Made by a program: the position numbers and the translations under genes
Notes under the pieces: model-generated
Database searches by the model: none
Seen by the model: only the letters and a program-made list of their open reading frames with translations
What the model was told of the DNA's origin: nothing
Assembly: GCF_024347315.1 (NCBI RefSeq)
Contig: NZ_AP025460.1
Span: 2,604,001 to 2,668,000, forward strand
DNA length: 64,000 nt
Origin: Vibrio atlanticus
Lineage (GTDB): Bacteria; Pseudomonadota; Gammaproteobacteria; Enterobacterales; Vibrionaceae
Direction of reading: 5' to 3'
Part shown: one piece after another, positions 19,601 to 30,473 of the stretch
Numbering within the stretch: the stretch's first letter is position 1
Layout: each line of letters begins with the position of its first letter

Positions 19601-21172
19601 ATGCGAGTTAAGTACAGCTGGGCTTTGGTACTACTACTTTCTGGTTGCCAATTAACTCAGTCAGAGAATCCAGACCAAGCTTCCGAGCAAACCAACACCT
19701 CCCCTACTAAAGAAGTTTCTCAAGCGAACGTTTCATCGGGAGCGAGCCAAGAACAACCAAAAGTTGAAACACCCGTCGTTACTCCACAAACACAGCAAGA
19801 TGTTTGGAAACGTATTGCGATGCAACTTGAAATGGAAGTGCCGGACCAAAAGAAAGTTGACTACTACCGCACTTGGTACCTCAAGCACCCTGGTCATCTA
19901 AAAACTGTATCAAAACGCGCTGAACCTTTCCTTTACTTGATCACAACTAAGATTGAAGAAAGAGACTTGCCTTTAGAGCTGGCCCTGTTGCCCGTTGTTG
20001 AAAGCTCGTTTGATGCATTTGCTTATTCTCATGGTAGCGCTGCTGGACTATGGCAGTTCATTTCGGGTACTGGCAAAGCTTACGGACTAGAACAAAACTT
20101 CTGGTACGATGGCCGCCGTGACGTAGCCGCTTCAACCGACGCTGCATTGGACTTCTTAACCGACCTAAACAAACGTTTTGATGGGAACTGGCAACACGCA
20201 ATCGCTGCCTACAACAGTGGCGGTGGTCGCGTGAACAGCGCAATCCGTAAGAACAAGAAGCTGGGTAAGCCAATCGACTTCTTCTCTCTAGACTTACCAA
20301 AAGAGACCAGCAGCTATGTACCTAAGCTACTTGCACTGGCCGACGTGATTGCCAACCAAGAAAAGTATGGCATCGATATCCCTGCGATCCCGAACAAGCC
20401 AGTACTGACTCTGGTTAACCCAGACGAACAACTTGATCTGGCGATTGCGGCAAACTACGCAGGCATTCCGGTAAAAGAGCTGCAAGGCTACAACCCGGCT
20501 TATAACCAGTGGGCAACAGCACCAGAGAAACACCAACAATTATTGCTTCCTCTAAGCTCTGTTGAGAAGTTCAACAAAGAAGTGGCAGCCAATAAAGGCA
20601 AAGGCATGAAGTTGGTGCGCTATAAAGTGCAATCTGGCGATAGCATCAGCGTACTGGCGAGTAAATACAACACCACCAGCAAAGTGATCCGCTCTGCAAA
20701 CGGTTTGAGCAACAATAATATTCGTGTTGGTCAGCACTTATTTATTCCAACATCAACCAAAGACGACAAGACATACGCACTAAGCGCTTCAAATCGCCTA
20801 GCAAGCACACAGTCAAAGAGTCGTGGTCAATATAAGCTTAGCCATACCGTAAAAAGTGGTGATAGCCTATGGACGATTGCGCGCGCAAATAAGGTATCTC
20901 ACCAATCACTGGCTAAGTGGAATGGCATGGGACCACGTGACACTCTTAGAATTGGTCAAGAACTGGTCATTTGGAAGAATAGTTCAGACGGTGCCATCAT
21001 CCGAACTGTCTTTTATAACGTAAGATCAGGTGACACAGTCAGCGGTATTGCATCAAAGTTCAAAGTAAAAAGCGCAGATGTTGTAAAATGGAACGCTTTG
21101 CAGAACAAGAAATACCTACAGCCAGGACAAAAACTGAAGCTGTATGTTGATGTAACTAAGGTAAGTGTATGA
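19601..21172 (+). CDS. mltD: Membrane-bound lytic murein transglycosylase D
   Basis: A 523-residue lipoprotein that cleaves peptidoglycan glycan strands. Features in order: lipobox LLSGC with Cys16, a Gln/Ser/Thr-rich linker to about 65, an SLT domain (about 105-250) with catalytic Glu134 in LPVVESSFDAFAYSHGSAAG and the AAYNSGGGRV loop, and three LysM repeats at about 340-383, 414-457 and 471-515, which bind glycan. E. coli MltD has two LysM repeats. It is downstream of gloB as in E. coli and overlaps the next gene by 4 bases. Confidence 0.95.
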   Translation: MRVKYSWALVLLLSGCQLTQSENPDQASEQTNTSPTKEVSQANVSSGASQEQPKVETPVVTPQTQQDVWKRIAMQLEMEVPDQKKVDYYRTWYLKHPGHLKTVSKRAEPFLYLITTKIEERDLPLELALLPVVESSFDAFAYSHGSAAGLWQFISGTGKAYGLEQNFWYDGRRDVAASTDAALDFLTDLNKRFDGNWQHAIAAYNSGGGRVNSAIRKNKKLGKPIDFFSLDLPKETSSYVPKLLALADVIANQEKYGIDIPAIPNKPVLTLVNPDEQLDLAIAANYAGIPVKELQGYNPAYNQWATAPEKHQQLLLPLSSVEKFNKEVAANKGKGMKLVRYKVQSGDSISVLASKYNTTSKVIRSANGLSNNNIRVGQHLFIPTSTKDDKTYALSASNRLASTQSKSRGQYKLSHTVKSGDSLWTIARANKVSHQSLAKWNGMGPRDTLRIGQELVIWKNSSDGAIIRTVFYNVRSGDTVSGIASKFKVKSADVVKWNALQNKKYLQPGQKLKLYVDVTKVSV

Positions 21173-21855
21173 ACCCGTCAAGTAACCCACTCGTCATGCT
21201 GTTGGATATATTCCGTTCACCAACAGCTTGTTTCTTAGCGCTTTATCAAAGAAGTGCTTGGGGATGGCAACCCTACGTCGTATTAATGCTCAGCCCATTC
21301 TTATTTTGGGGAGCCTATTTTTCGAATGTAGATTTTGCATGGTTAAGCGCTGAGTTGTCACAGCAACTGGCTCAAACAAACCCTGACCAATTGGCGTTAC
21401 TTGACAGTAATACTCTACTCGCGAGTGAAATCATCAGTGATGTATTCGGCCGTACGTTAACCATCATTCTGTTGGCATTTTGGTTTAACTTAGCAACAAA
21501 GCCAAGCCAACACCAACATAGCTTTTGGCGATGGTTTGCAGCCGCATCGGTAGTGATATTCCCTGCCGTTCTAGGCGATGTAGCAAGCTACGCAAGCCTG
21601 ATACTCAAGCACGGGCATGTGATGAGCTACGCGGCCGACTTGAACAGCTTAAACGGCTTAATCAAGTTGCCACTAACCAATGATTGGTCGCAATTTGCCA
21701 GCTCATTACCACTCTTGTTGCCTTGGTACATTGTATTGGGTTATGCAGCAGTATTAACTTGGACGGAGTTTGAGCGTGGTCAGGCACTGGCCATCTCTGG
21801 TTTGCCATGGGTTGGCTATTACCTAATCTGGGCTCTCTACATTTTAATCTTTTAA
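21169..21855 (+). CDS. Yip1-family inner-membrane protein
   Basis: A 228-residue protein with about five membrane helices matching the Yip1 domain layout: a short cytoplasmic N-terminal segment with LLDIFRSPTACFLALYQ, then hydrophobic blocks around 35-55, 95-110, 120-145, 175-195 and 205-227. Its function in bacteria is not known. ATGA overlaps the mltD stop, so it is translationally coupled to the transglycosylase. Confidence 0.8.
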   Translation: MNPSSNPLVMLLDIFRSPTACFLALYQRSAWGWQPYVVLMLSPFLFWGAYFSNVDFAWLSAELSQQLAQTNPDQLALLDSNTLLASEIISDVFGRTLTIILLAFWFNLATKPSQHQHSFWRWFAAASVVIFPAVLGDVASYASLILKHGHVMSYAADLNSLNGLIKLPLTNDWSQFASSLPLLLPWYIVLGYAAVLTWTEFERGQALAISGLPWVGYYLIWALYILIF

Positions 21856-21873
21856 GCTGAATAGATAAAAACA

Positions 21874-21903
21874 AGGCTAGCGAAAATTCACTAGCCTATT
21901 TAT
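21874..21903 (+). terminator. Probable terminator of the mltD operon
   Basis: AGGCTAG and CTAGCCT pair around a 10-base loop, followed by ATTTATT; the U tract is imperfect. Confidence 0.55.
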
Positions 21904-21985
21904 TCCACTGCTTATTACCCAAAGTAACCACAGTGTGAATGGTGAATAGCTAAGATCCAATGACTAATAAGCTAATAGCTTCTTA

Positions 21986-22828
21986 CTATTTAGCCTTAAA
22001 GGTCACTCGCATAGGGTTATGATCAGAGGCGTCCGTAATGGGCGCTTTTGCTTTGTCTACTTCTAACCCTCGATAAAACACATGATCGAGCACCAACCCT
22101 GTCATAAACTGTGTACGGTTATCTGGTTCAAAAGCAACTTCCGTCAAACCTACCTGTTCCAACGCATCTTTCAATACAGCAAAGCGAGCTTCACTCCAAC
22201 TGTTAAAATCCCCAGCAAAAATAACAGGCCCACGATACTGTTGCAGATTGTCGGTTAAGCTCTTGAGCTGAGCCTCGTAATCTTCCGTACCAAAGGTAAA
22301 GTTCACCGCATGGATATTAATCACAGCCAGCTCTTCGCCATTACTTAGCAGATAGCGAGACCAAAGTGCAGATTTAGGTAATTGAAGCCAAGGTTCTTCA
22401 TGAGTATAAGCACAAGCTTCAATCGGTAGATGCGTCGCTAGGCTGAGTACGCCTGCACTTTTCTCAAAGGCTTCAAATGCATTCACTCGAGTACTTCCCC
22501 ATTGACCACTCGTTACCCATTGGCGAAGCCCTTCTGTCATACTCGCTTCTTGCAGCAAAACTAAATCGCTACCGGCTGACAGCTGATTTAACTCACTTTG
22601 CCAATTATTTCGGTTTTGCTTATAGATATTCCACACGGTAATGTCTAGGCCATCAGACACATCAATCGCTTTCGGGGCTGAGTTTTGGTAGCAGCTGTAG
22701 ATATCGTTGCTAGTATTTTGAGAAGAAGTGATCAAATTGGGTTTATTCGGGATCACGAAGATAATATGAAAGCTAACAACAGCAAGCGTTATCAATAACG
22801 TGATAACAATGATGGTTTTCTTAAACAT
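21986..22828 (-). CDS. Endonuclease/exonuclease/phosphatase (EEP) family protein, membrane-anchored
   Basis: A 280-residue protein of the DNase I-like EEP fold: LLQEASM (metal-binding Glu), NIHAVNF, VIFAGDFNSWSE (Asp and Asn) and the closing SDHNPM (Asp-His). An N-terminal helix (TIIVITLLITLAVVSFHIIFV) anchors it with the catalytic part outside the cytoplasm. The open frame runs up to 23011, but that part lies across glnB; the ATG at 22828 has AGGGTG upstream. The substrate is unknown; relatives cut DNA or hydrolyse phosphodiesters in lipids. Confidence 0.86.
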   Translation of the reverse strand: MFKKTIIVITLLITLAVVSFHIIFVIPNKPNLITSSQNTSNDIYSCYQNSAPKAIDVSDGLDITVWNIYKQNRNNWQSELNQLSAGSDLVLLQEASMTEGLRQWVTSGQWGSTRVNAFEAFEKSAGVLSLATHLPIEACAYTHEEPWLQLPKSALWSRYLLSNGEELAVINIHAVNFTFGTEDYEAQLKSLTDNLQQYRGPVIFAGDFNSWSEARFAVLKDALEQVGLTEVAFEPDNRTQFMTGLVLDHVFYRGLEVDKAKAPITDASDHNPMRVTFKAK

Positions 22829-22849
22829 ACAGCACCCTACCAGAAATGA

Positions 22850-22874
22850 AAAAGGAGCGATAAACGCTCCTTTT
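22850..22874 (-). terminator. glnB terminator
   Basis: AAAAGGAGCG and CGCTCCTTTT pair with a 5-base loop, and the A run on the plus strand before the stem gives a U tract for minus-strand glnB. It stands between glnB and the EEP gene. Confidence 0.82.
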
Positions 22875-22889
22875 AAGGTAATAGTTTTT

Positions 22890-23237
<348 letters not shown>

Positions 23238-23285
23238 TTAAACTGTGCGAATAGCTCATTATCGGTTAGCTATAGTAAACATTCA

Positions 23286-23317
23286 ATGAAAAAAGCCAGA
23301 GCATTAAAGCTCTGGCT
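23286..23317 (-). terminator. Cytochrome c gene terminator
   Basis: AGCCAGAGC and GCTCTGGCT pair with a 6-base loop. The A run at 23288-23294 gives the U tract for the minus-strand cytochrome gene. Confidence 0.88.
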
Positions 23318-23358
23318 CGAAATTTATCATCTTGTTTAATCAGCGCTTTAAGAAGGTT

Positions 23359-23670
23359 TTACTTAAGGCTTGAGTAGTAAGCAGCTAGATTAGCAATATC
23401 TTCATCACTCAGCATTGAAGCCTGAGCCTGCATTACAGCCGCCAAACCGCCGGTGCGCTGGCCGCTCTTATATGCCTTAATTGATGAAGCGATGTATTGC
23501 TCGTTTTGGCCTTTCAGGTTTGGATATCCTGGGATCATTGCGATACCGTCTGCGCCATGACAAGCCGCACAGATTGCCGCTTTAGCTTGACCCGCAGCAA
23601 CATCACCCGCCAGAGCGTTACCACTCAATAGTCCAAATCCAAGAACTAATCCTAGTGTAATTTTCTTCAT
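23359..23670 (-). CDS. Periplasmic class I cytochrome c
   Basis: A 103-residue c-type cytochrome with a signal peptide ([21 protein letters not shown]), one haem motif CAACHG, and a distal Met ligand that is probably in [17 protein letters not shown]. It resembles the small c553/c5-type electron carriers. Partners are not evident from the neighbours. An upstream in-frame start at 23682 adds only MEYA and is less likely; GGAA precedes 23670. Confidence 0.88.
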   Translation of the reverse strand: MKKITLGLVLGFGLLSGNALAGDVAAGQAKAAICAACHGADGIAMIPGYPNLKGQNEQYIASSIKAYKSGQRTGGLAAVMQAQASMLSDEDIANLAAYYSSLK

Positions 23671-23728
23671 TGCATATTCCATTAATTATTTTTATTAAAG
23701 TGACGGTGAATTGTGACACAAACTTTTT

Positions 23729-25075
23729 CTACTTGCTCCAAAGCGCTTCACAATCTTGACCTTCGTAGTTTTTATCTACGAATAAGCCTAAAACAGCGAT
23801 CACTCGATCGCCATCCATTAATATCGGCGTTCGACGTCTTAACCAGCTGGGTACTTGGTATTCCTGAAAAAGCTTCTTGAGTTTTCTACTGTGGCCGCGT
23901 CCAACTGGGTGAGCTGACACTCCTTCAGGGTTAAAGATCACTCGCAAGGTTCCGTTGGCTTTAGTAAGGGAAAAACGTTGTACGTCTCGGTTATGAGATG
24001 CACTACCACTCGACACCGCTTTCAAATGGATCTCACCTAAACCATCAGGCAATAATAAATTCTCATCAATCAAGATTTCACTTTCCCAGTTCGACAAATC
24101 TTTGGTGTCTTGTACCAAATAGAGCTGATTGTTAAAGCGCCTAATCTCAACATCATTCAACACCAGCTTAGGATTGGCATCTGCCTGAGCACAAGCCACT
24201 TCATCCCAAATAAGTTTTAGCTGCTTTTGGCTTGGCATAGGTTGATTACAATGGCTGATCCACATTCTGATCAAACGTGCTCGTAACAAATCAGAATGCT
24301 GAGATAACGAATCAATGCTTAAGCTCTGGCTCTTACTGTTACAGCCTCCCAAAGCTTGTTGTAAGTGAGACTCAAGCAGTTCGTCGAGTAGCGACTCTTG
24401 TTCTGCACATAATTGAGCACTGCGACAGACCGATTCTCGAAAGCTAGGCCAGCGCTCTGTCAGCGTCGGAGTGACTTGATGACGAATGAAATTTCGATCA
24501 AAGCGCAGATCCTGATTACTCTCATCTTCGACCCAAGTTAACCCCATGTCGTGAGCCGACGCTTCGATGTCTGATCGAGTCACTGACAGCAGAGGTCTCA
24601 CAATAAACGCTTCACCAAACGACATCACTTTCGCCATTGAAGAGAGTCCTTTCGGACCACTGCCACGTTTTAACGCCAGCAAGAAGGTTTCAAGTTGATC
24701 GTCAATGTGTTGACCCGTAACAAGCACATCGCCCTGTCTGATGTACTGCTGAAAAGCTTGGTATCGAGCATCTCGAGCAAGCTTTTCAACGCTCTCACCA
24801 GAGTTGATATCCAACGAGACCCTTTCTACTGCTAACGAAACCGACAAAGCATCACACCATGTTTGGCATTGCTCAGCCCAAAGATCAGCATTCTTACTGA
24901 GACCGTGATGAACGTGCACCGCACAGCACTCAATGTGATGGGACTTAGCGTATTGCGCAGCCAATTCCAATAACACTCGCGAATCGACACCACCACTGAA
25001 AGCAACGACTAACCGACGAGGTTTTAGATCGCTTTGTTGAAATGCAGAGGTAAAAGTTTCGATTAAGTGAGTCAT
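23729..25075 (-). CDS. tilS: tRNA(Ile)-lysidine synthetase
   Basis: A 448-residue PP-loop ATPase that joins lysine to C34 of tRNA-Ile(CAU), changing AUG to AUA decoding. The ATP loop is VVAFSGGVDSRVLLEL; HHGLSKNADLWAEQC and TGQHIDDQLETFLLALKRGSG complete the catalytic core, and the substrate-binding and TilS C-terminal domains (about 190-300 and 355-445) follow. The length is near the E. coli 432. It is the last gene of the accA-side cluster and is preceded by the accA terminator, so it probably has its own promoter. Confidence 0.94.
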   Translation of the reverse strand: MTHLIETFTSAFQQSDLKPRRLVVAFSGGVDSRVLLELAAQYAKSHHIECCAVHVHHGLSKNADLWAEQCQTWCDALSVSLAVERVSLDINSGESVEKLARDARYQAFQQYIRQGDVLVTGQHIDDQLETFLLALKRGSGPKGLSSMAKVMSFGEAFIVRPLLSVTRSDIEASAHDMGLTWVEDESNQDLRFDRNFIRHQVTPTLTERWPSFRESVCRSAQLCAEQESLLDELLESHLQQALGGCNSKSQSLSIDSLSQHSDLLRARLIRMWISHCNQPMPSQKQLKLIWDEVACAQADANPKLVLNDVEIRRFNNQLYLVQDTKDLSNWESEILIDENLLLPDGLGEIHLKAVSSGSASHNRDVQRFSLTKANGTLRVIFNPEGVSAHPVGRGHSRKLKKLFQEYQVPSWLRRRTPILMDGDRVIAVLGLFVDKNYEGQDCEALWSK

Positions 25076-25126
25076 GGGGTTAAGTGAGCCGTGTGTACTA
25101 ATGAGAAAGGAGAATGTTTTAATAAT

Positions 25127-25157
25127 AAAAAAGGGTTGGCACTGAGTCCAACCCTTT
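25127..25157 (-). terminator. accA terminator
   Basis: AAAGGGTTGG and CCAACCCTTT form a 10-bp stem with an 8-base loop; the A run before it on the plus strand gives the U tract for the minus strand. Confidence 0.9.
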
Positions 25158-25206
25158 CATCAACTTGTTACGGAAAGCAGATCTTATACCTTGCTAAGGT
25201 CGCTTA

Positions 25207-26166
25207 TCAGCAGTAACCGTAGCTCATTAGACGCTGGTAACGACGCTCTAGAAGTGCTTCGTTATCAAATTGCTCTAGCTCTTCTAACTGCTTAACTAAC
25301 ATGTCTTTCATGTTCTGAGCTGTCTGTATTGGATCGCGGTGCGCGCCACCTAGAGGCTCTGGGATGATTTCATCGATAAGCTCAAGTTCTTTAAGGCGAG
25401 GAGCTACTAGGCCCATCGCTTCAGCAGCTTGTGGTGCTTTATCTGAATCACGCCATAAGATTGAAGCACAACCTTCTGGAGAGATTACTGAGTATGTAGA
25501 GTACTGAAGCATGTTCACGTAATCACCAACACCAATCGCTAGTGCACCACCAGAACCGCCTTCACCTACAACGTTACAGATAACCGGAACTGAAAGGCCG
25601 GCCATCACTTTTAGGTTCTTAGCGATAGCTTCAGATTGACCACGCTCTTCTGCACCAACACCTGGGTATGCACCCGCTGTGTCGATGAAAGTAATGATTG
25701 GCATGTTGAAACGCTCAGCCGTTTCCATTAGGCGAAGTGCCTTACGGTAACCTTCTGGCTTTGGCATACCAAAGTTACGGATCACTTTCTCTTTAGTCTC
25801 ACGACCTTTCTGGTGACCAATAACCATAACAGGACGACCATTTAGACGAGCCATACCACCCACAATTGCTTTGTCGTCAGCGTAAGCGCGATCGCCCGCC
25901 ATCTCTTCAAACTCTGTGAAGGCATGCTCCAGGTAATCTTTGGTGTACGGACGTTGAGGGTGACGAGCAAGTTGAGCTACCTGCCATGCACCTAAGTCAC
26001 TAAAGATTTTCTGTTTAAGCTCTAAGCTTTTTTTCTCTAGTTGTTCAATTTCTTTGTCTAGATCTACCGCTGTGTCACCACCGTGACGCGAAACGTCACG
26101 TAGCGCTTCGATTTTTGCTTCAAGTTCAGCGATAGGCTTTTCAAATTCTAGAAAGTTCAGGCTCAT
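25207..26166 (-). CDS. accA: Acetyl-CoA carboxylase carboxyltransferase subunit alpha
   Basis: A 319-residue subunit that, with AccD, passes CO2 from biotin to acetyl-CoA to give malonyl-CoA, the first step of fatty acid synthesis. The crotonase-like fold is clear: [40 protein letters not shown] and [15 protein letters not shown]. The N-terminal helix region (1-50) is charged and coiled. Its length equals E. coli AccA. It lies directly downstream of dnaE as in E. coli, with a stem AGCTCCG/CGGAGCT (26187-26206) in the 45-base gap. Confidence 0.97.
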   Translation of the reverse strand: MSLNFLEFEKPIAELEAKIEALRDVSRHGGDTAVDLDKEIEQLEKKSLELKQKIFSDLGAWQVAQLARHPQRPYTKDYLEHAFTEFEEMAGDRAYADDKAIVGGMARLNGRPVMVIGHQKGRETKEKVIRNFGMPKPEGYRKALRLMETAERFNMPIITFIDTAGAYPGVGAEERGQSEAIAKNLKVMAGLSVPVICNVVGEGGSGGALAIGVGDYVNMLQYSTYSVISPEGCASILWRDSDKAPQAAEAMGLVAPRLKELELIDEIIPEPLGGAHRDPIQTAQNMKDMLVKQLEELEQFDNEALLERRYQRLMSYGYC

Positions 26167-26211
26167 CTATGAATCCTTGTTGATTCAGCTCCGCAGTTAC
26201 GGAGCTAAATT

Positions 26212-29200
26212 TTAGTTAAATTCGAGTTCTACTTGGCTATTTCCAAGTAGCTGTTTTAATTCGTCTAGTAATGTATCACTTGGCGTCACACGCCATTCTG
26301 TGCCCAATGTTAACCGCGCTCTAGCGTCGGCACGTTGGTAGTATACATTGACTGGGACCGTTCCGGCTCTATAAGGTTCTAAGATTTGACCAAAGCGTTC
26401 AAAAAATTGACCGTTAATTTGGGATTGCTCGATAGATATCGACACCCCACGAGCATATTTCTCACGGGCGCTTCCTAAGTCCATGACCTCGCGCGCGGAC
26501 ATTTTAAGCCCACCATTGAAATCATCAAAGCTGACCTGTCCAGAAACAACCACAATTTTGTCTTTTTCGAGCAATTCTGCGTAGCGATCGAGCGCATCAG
26601 AGAACAACATCACTTCCATCCGACCCGATCGGTCATCAAGAGTCATCAAACCGATTCGAGTACCGCGCTTCGTGGTCATGACCCTAGCCGCAATGACCAA
26701 ACCTGCAATCGTTAAGGATTGGTCACGACGAGTCGGCGTCGCATCTTTCAAGCGACAGCTGGTGTATTTCGCAAGTTCTTTAATGTAAGCATTCACCGGG
26801 TGACCCGTTAAATACAAACCAAGCGTTTCGCGTTCACCTTCTAGCCAAACCTTTTCAGGCCATTTAGGCACTTGAGTATACTTGTGTTCAACCTCTTCCG
26901 GAGCGTCGGTCAACACACCAAACATATCCGATTGACCGAACGACTCAGCGTGGTGATGTTGGCTTGCTGCCTTAACCGCATCTTTCAAAGATGCCATCAT
27001 CGCCGCTCGGTGAGGACCTAATCTATCTAAGGCTCCGGATAGAATCAACTTTTCGATAACACGTTTGTTGACCTTCTTCAGATCAAGACGTGCACAGAAG
27101 TCGAATAAGTCTTTAAAGTAACCACCTTTGTTACGCGCTTCGATGATGGCTTCAATTGGGCCTTCACCTACCCCTTTAATCGCACCGATGCCATAAACAA
27201 TTGCGCCATCTTCATCCACATTAAAGCGGTAGAGGCCCGAGTTGATGTCAGGTGGAAGGAGCTTGAGCTTCATACGGAAACACTCATCGACAAGGCCAAT
27301 AACCTTCTCGGTGTTATCCATATCCGCGGTCATTACTGCCGCCATGAATTCCGCAGGGTAGTGTGTTTTCAACCACAGTGTTTGATAAGAAACCAATGCG
27401 TATGCAGCCGAGTGAGATTTGTTAAAGCCGTAGCCCGCAAACTTCTCTACCAAGTCAAAGATCTTCATGGACAGTTCGCCATCAACACCATTGGCTTCAG
27501 CACCTTCTTTAAAGGTACCGCGCTGCTTTGCCATCTCTTCTGGCTTTTTCTTACCCATCGCACGACGTAGCATATCGGCTCCGCCAAGCGTATAACCCGC
27601 AAGGATTTGTGCGATTTGCATTACCTGTTCTTGATACAGGATGATGCCGTAAGTCGGTTCTAGTGTTTCTTTTAACGATTCGTGTTGCCACGTTTCATCA
27701 GGGTAAGATACTGCCTCTCGTCCGTGTTTACGGTCGATAAAGTTATCTACCATGCCTGATTGCAGAGGGCCCGGACGGAACAAGGCCACCAATGCGATGA
27801 TATCTTCAAAACAGTCGGGTTGCAGACGCTTGATCAGATCTTTCATACCACGCGATTCCAGTTGGAATACCGCGGTGGTTTCAGAATTTTGTAATAGGTT
27901 AAATGACGCTTGATCATCCAGAGGAATCGACTCGATACGAACCGGATCTTTCCCCTCTTTCGCTAAGCGAGGGTTTACTAGGCCTAGTGCCCAGTCAATG
28001 ATCGTCAGTGTACGCAGCCCCAAGAAGTCAAACTTAACCAATCCAGCAGTTTCTACGTCATTCTTATCGAATTGCGTTACTGGGAAGTTACCTTCCGCAT
28101 CGGCATAGATAGGTGCAAAATCAGTAATCGTGGTCGGTGAGATTACAACACCACCTGCGTGTTTACCTGCGTTTCGCGTACAACCTTCTAGAATTCGACA
28201 TTTATCAATCAGCTCACGAACTTCTTCATCGCCGTCGTAGAGTTCAGGCAATGCAGGCTCAGCTAGGAATGCTTTCTCTAGCGTCATGCCCGGATCAGGC
28301 GGAACCAGCTTAGAAATTCGGTCAACAAAACCAAATGGGTGGCCTAATACACGGCCAACGTCACGGATTACCGCTTTTGCCGCCATAGTACCGAAGGTGA
28401 TGATCTGAGAAACGGCATCACGGCCGTACATTTCAGCCACGTGATCAATAACTTGGTCACGCTTATCCATACAGAAGTCGATATCGAAATCGGGCATGGA
28501 TACACGTTCTGGGTTCAAGAAACGTTCGAACAGCAAGTCATATTCAAGTGGATCAAGATCCGTGATATCAAGCGCGTAAGCCACCAAAGACCCGGCACCA
28601 GAACCACGACCTGGGCCTACTGGTACATCATTATCTTTTGACCACTGGATGAACTCCATTACGATCAAGAAGTAACCTGGGAAACCCATGTTATTAACTA
28701 CTTCTAGCTCGATTTTAAGTCGCTCATCGTATTCAGGCCTGCGTTCAGCTCTGACTTTTTCATCAGGAAACAGGAATGCTAAACGTCGCTCAAGACCTTC
28801 TTCTGATTTTTTGATCAGGAAGTCTTCAATCGCTAAACCTTCCGTTGGGAAGTTAGGTAGGAAGTACTCCCCTAAACGTACAGTCACGTTACAACGCTTG
28901 GCGATCTCAACGCTGTTCTCTAATGCTTCAGGGATATCTGAGAACAACTCACACATCTCTTCTTCGCTACGGAGGTACTGTTGTGGACTGTAGTTTTTCG
29001 GTCGACGTGGATCAACCATGGTAAAGCCGTCGTGAATCGCCACACGGATTTCATGAGCGTCAAACAAGTCTTCGGAAATGAAGACCACTTCATTAGTCGC
29101 GACAACAGGCAGGTCTTCTTGCTCGGCTAATTCCAGCGCAAAGTGCAGATAAGACTCTTCGTCCGTACGTCCAGTTCGAATGAGCTCCAGATAAAAACGG

Positions 29201-29691
29201 TCTGCGAAATGTGTTTTGTAAAACTCAACGCTGCTTGCAACCAACTCTCTATTGCCTTTCAGCAACGCTTTACCAATCTCACCTTCTTTTGCACCCGATA
29301 AAAGAATCAGGCCTTCCGCATGTTCAATCAGCCACTCTTTATCAATAACAGGCTGATGCTGCACATGGCCACGAAGGTAAGCTTTTGATATTAATAACGT
29401 TAGGTTGTTGTAGCCTTTATTACTCGTTGCAATAACGGTGAGTTTTGTCAATTCATCGCCAAAATCAGGAGACTGCATCAAGAAGTCAGAACCAATAATT
29501 GGTTTAACCCCACACCCATGAGCAGTACCGTAGAATTTCACCAAACCGCACAGGTTGGTAAAGTCGGTCAATGCTAGAGCAGGCATACCCATTTCAGCGA
29601 CTTTTTTAACTAATGGTGGCACCTTGGATAGGCCATCCACCATCGAAAAGTCACTGTGTACGCGTAGGTGAACAAATTTTGGATCTGACAT
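26212..29691 (-). CDS. dnaE: DNA polymerase III alpha subunit
   Basis: The replicative polymerase catalytic subunit, 1159 residues against 1160 in E. coli. In order: PHP domain (1-270, [14 protein letters not shown]), palm with [15 protein letters not shown] and the catalytic [13 protein letters not shown] aspartates near residue 400, thumb and fingers, tandem helix-hairpin-helix around 835 ([16 protein letters not shown]), OB fold at about 990-1075 ([18 protein letters not shown]) and the C-terminal domain that binds clamp and tau. It is between rnhB and accA. Confidence 0.97.
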   Translation of the reverse strand: MSDPKFVHLRVHSDFSMVDGLSKVPPLVKKVAEMGMPALALTDFTNLCGLVKFYGTAHGCGVKPIIGSDFLMQSPDFGDELTKLTVIATSNKGYNNLTLLISKAYLRGHVQHQPVIDKEWLIEHAEGLILLSGAKEGEIGKALLKGNRELVASSVEFYKTHFADRFYLELIRTGRTDEESYLHFALELAEQEDLPVVATNEVVFISEDLFDAHEIRVAIHDGFTMVDPRRPKNYSPQQYLRSEEEMCELFSDIPEALENSVEIAKRCNVTVRLGEYFLPNFPTEGLAIEDFLIKKSEEGLERRLAFLFPDEKVRAERRPEYDERLKIELEVVNNMGFPGYFLIVMEFIQWSKDNDVPVGPGRGSGAGSLVAYALDITDLDPLEYDLLFERFLNPERVSMPDFDIDFCMDKRDQVIDHVAEMYGRDAVSQIITFGTMAAKAVIRDVGRVLGHPFGFVDRISKLVPPDPGMTLEKAFLAEPALPELYDGDEEVRELIDKCRILEGCTRNAGKHAGGVVISPTTITDFAPIYADAEGNFPVTQFDKNDVETAGLVKFDFLGLRTLTIIDWALGLVNPRLAKEGKDPVRIESIPLDDQASFNLLQNSETTAVFQLESRGMKDLIKRLQPDCFEDIIALVALFRPGPLQSGMVDNFIDRKHGREAVSYPDETWQHESLKETLEPTYGIILYQEQVMQIAQILAGYTLGGADMLRRAMGKKKPEEMAKQRGTFKEGAEANGVDGELSMKIFDLVEKFAGYGFNKSHSAAYALVSYQTLWLKTHYPAEFMAAVMTADMDNTEKVIGLVDECFRMKLKLLPPDINSGLYRFNVDEDGAIVYGIGAIKGVGEGPIEAIIEARNKGGYFKDLFDFCARLDLKKVNKRVIEKLILSGALDRLGPHRAAMMASLKDAVKAASQHHHAESFGQSDMFGVLTDAPEEVEHKYTQVPKWPEKVWLEGERETLGLYLTGHPVNAYIKELAKYTSCRLKDATPTRRDQSLTIAGLVIAARVMTTKRGTRIGLMTLDDRSGRMEVMLFSDALDRYAELLEKDKIVVVSGQVSFDDFNGGLKMSAREVMDLGSAREKYARGVSISIEQSQINGQFFERFGQILEPYRAGTVPVNVYYQRADARARLTLGTEWRVTPSDTLLDELKQLLGNSQVELEFN

Positions 29692-29804
29692 TATTTTTCC
29701 TGAGTTCTAGGTTTGAGCCTAGGATTACAACTGTGTGTATTCTATTTTTTTCTAGCGCCACTAAGCAACTTTATTCGATGCTAAGCTCTAGTTTACGTAA
29801 AGCT

Positions 29805-30425
29805 CTAATCTATGCCAAGAATACGTTTTACTGGCTTAAAGCTTTTACGGTAATGCTCGGTTACGCCATGTTTTTCAATCGCTTCAAAATGCGCTTTTGT
29901 CGGGTAACCTTTATGTTTAGCAAAACCAAACTCTGGATGAAGCTTATCAAGTTCTTCCATCTCTTGGTCACGAACCACTTTAGCGATGATAGACGCTGCG
30001 CTGATTTCAGCCACCCGTAAATCCCCTTTCACAATAGCCAGACCGGCCATCGGTAGCTCAGGGACTCGGTTTCCATCTATTAGCGCCATATCAGGTTGAA
30101 CACTCAGCCCGGCAATAGCACGCTGCATAGCTACCATAGTCGCTTGTAAGATATTCAACTCATCAATTTCTTGTGGGGAACAACGACCCACAGACCATGC
30201 CAAGGCTTTCTCTTTAATTTCAGGAAGCAGGGCAAGGCGCTTTTTCTCAGACAGTTTTTTTGAATCGTTCAAGCCTTCGATTGGGTTATTCGGATCGAGG
30301 ATAACCGCGGCGGTAACTACATCACCAACTAACGGCCCACGCCCCACTTCATCAACACCAGCGAATAACTGGTAGCCTTGAGGATACTCAAAAGGAGGAA
30401 ATTCTTTTTTCTCTTTTACTGCCAT
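29805..30425 (-). CDS. rnhB: Ribonuclease HII
   Basis: A 206-residue RNase H type 2 that cuts at single ribonucleotides in DNA. The [10 protein letters not shown] motif after [10 protein letters not shown] holds the first Asp-Glu pair, followed by [18 protein letters not shown] and [12 protein letters not shown] with the remaining acids. It is the normal length. It lies 48 bases after lpxB and before dnaE in the conserved order. Confidence 0.96.
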
Positions 30426-30473
30426 GACAATTCTCTTTGTAACTTTTAAGCAAATGCTTTTGAAAGAAGCACT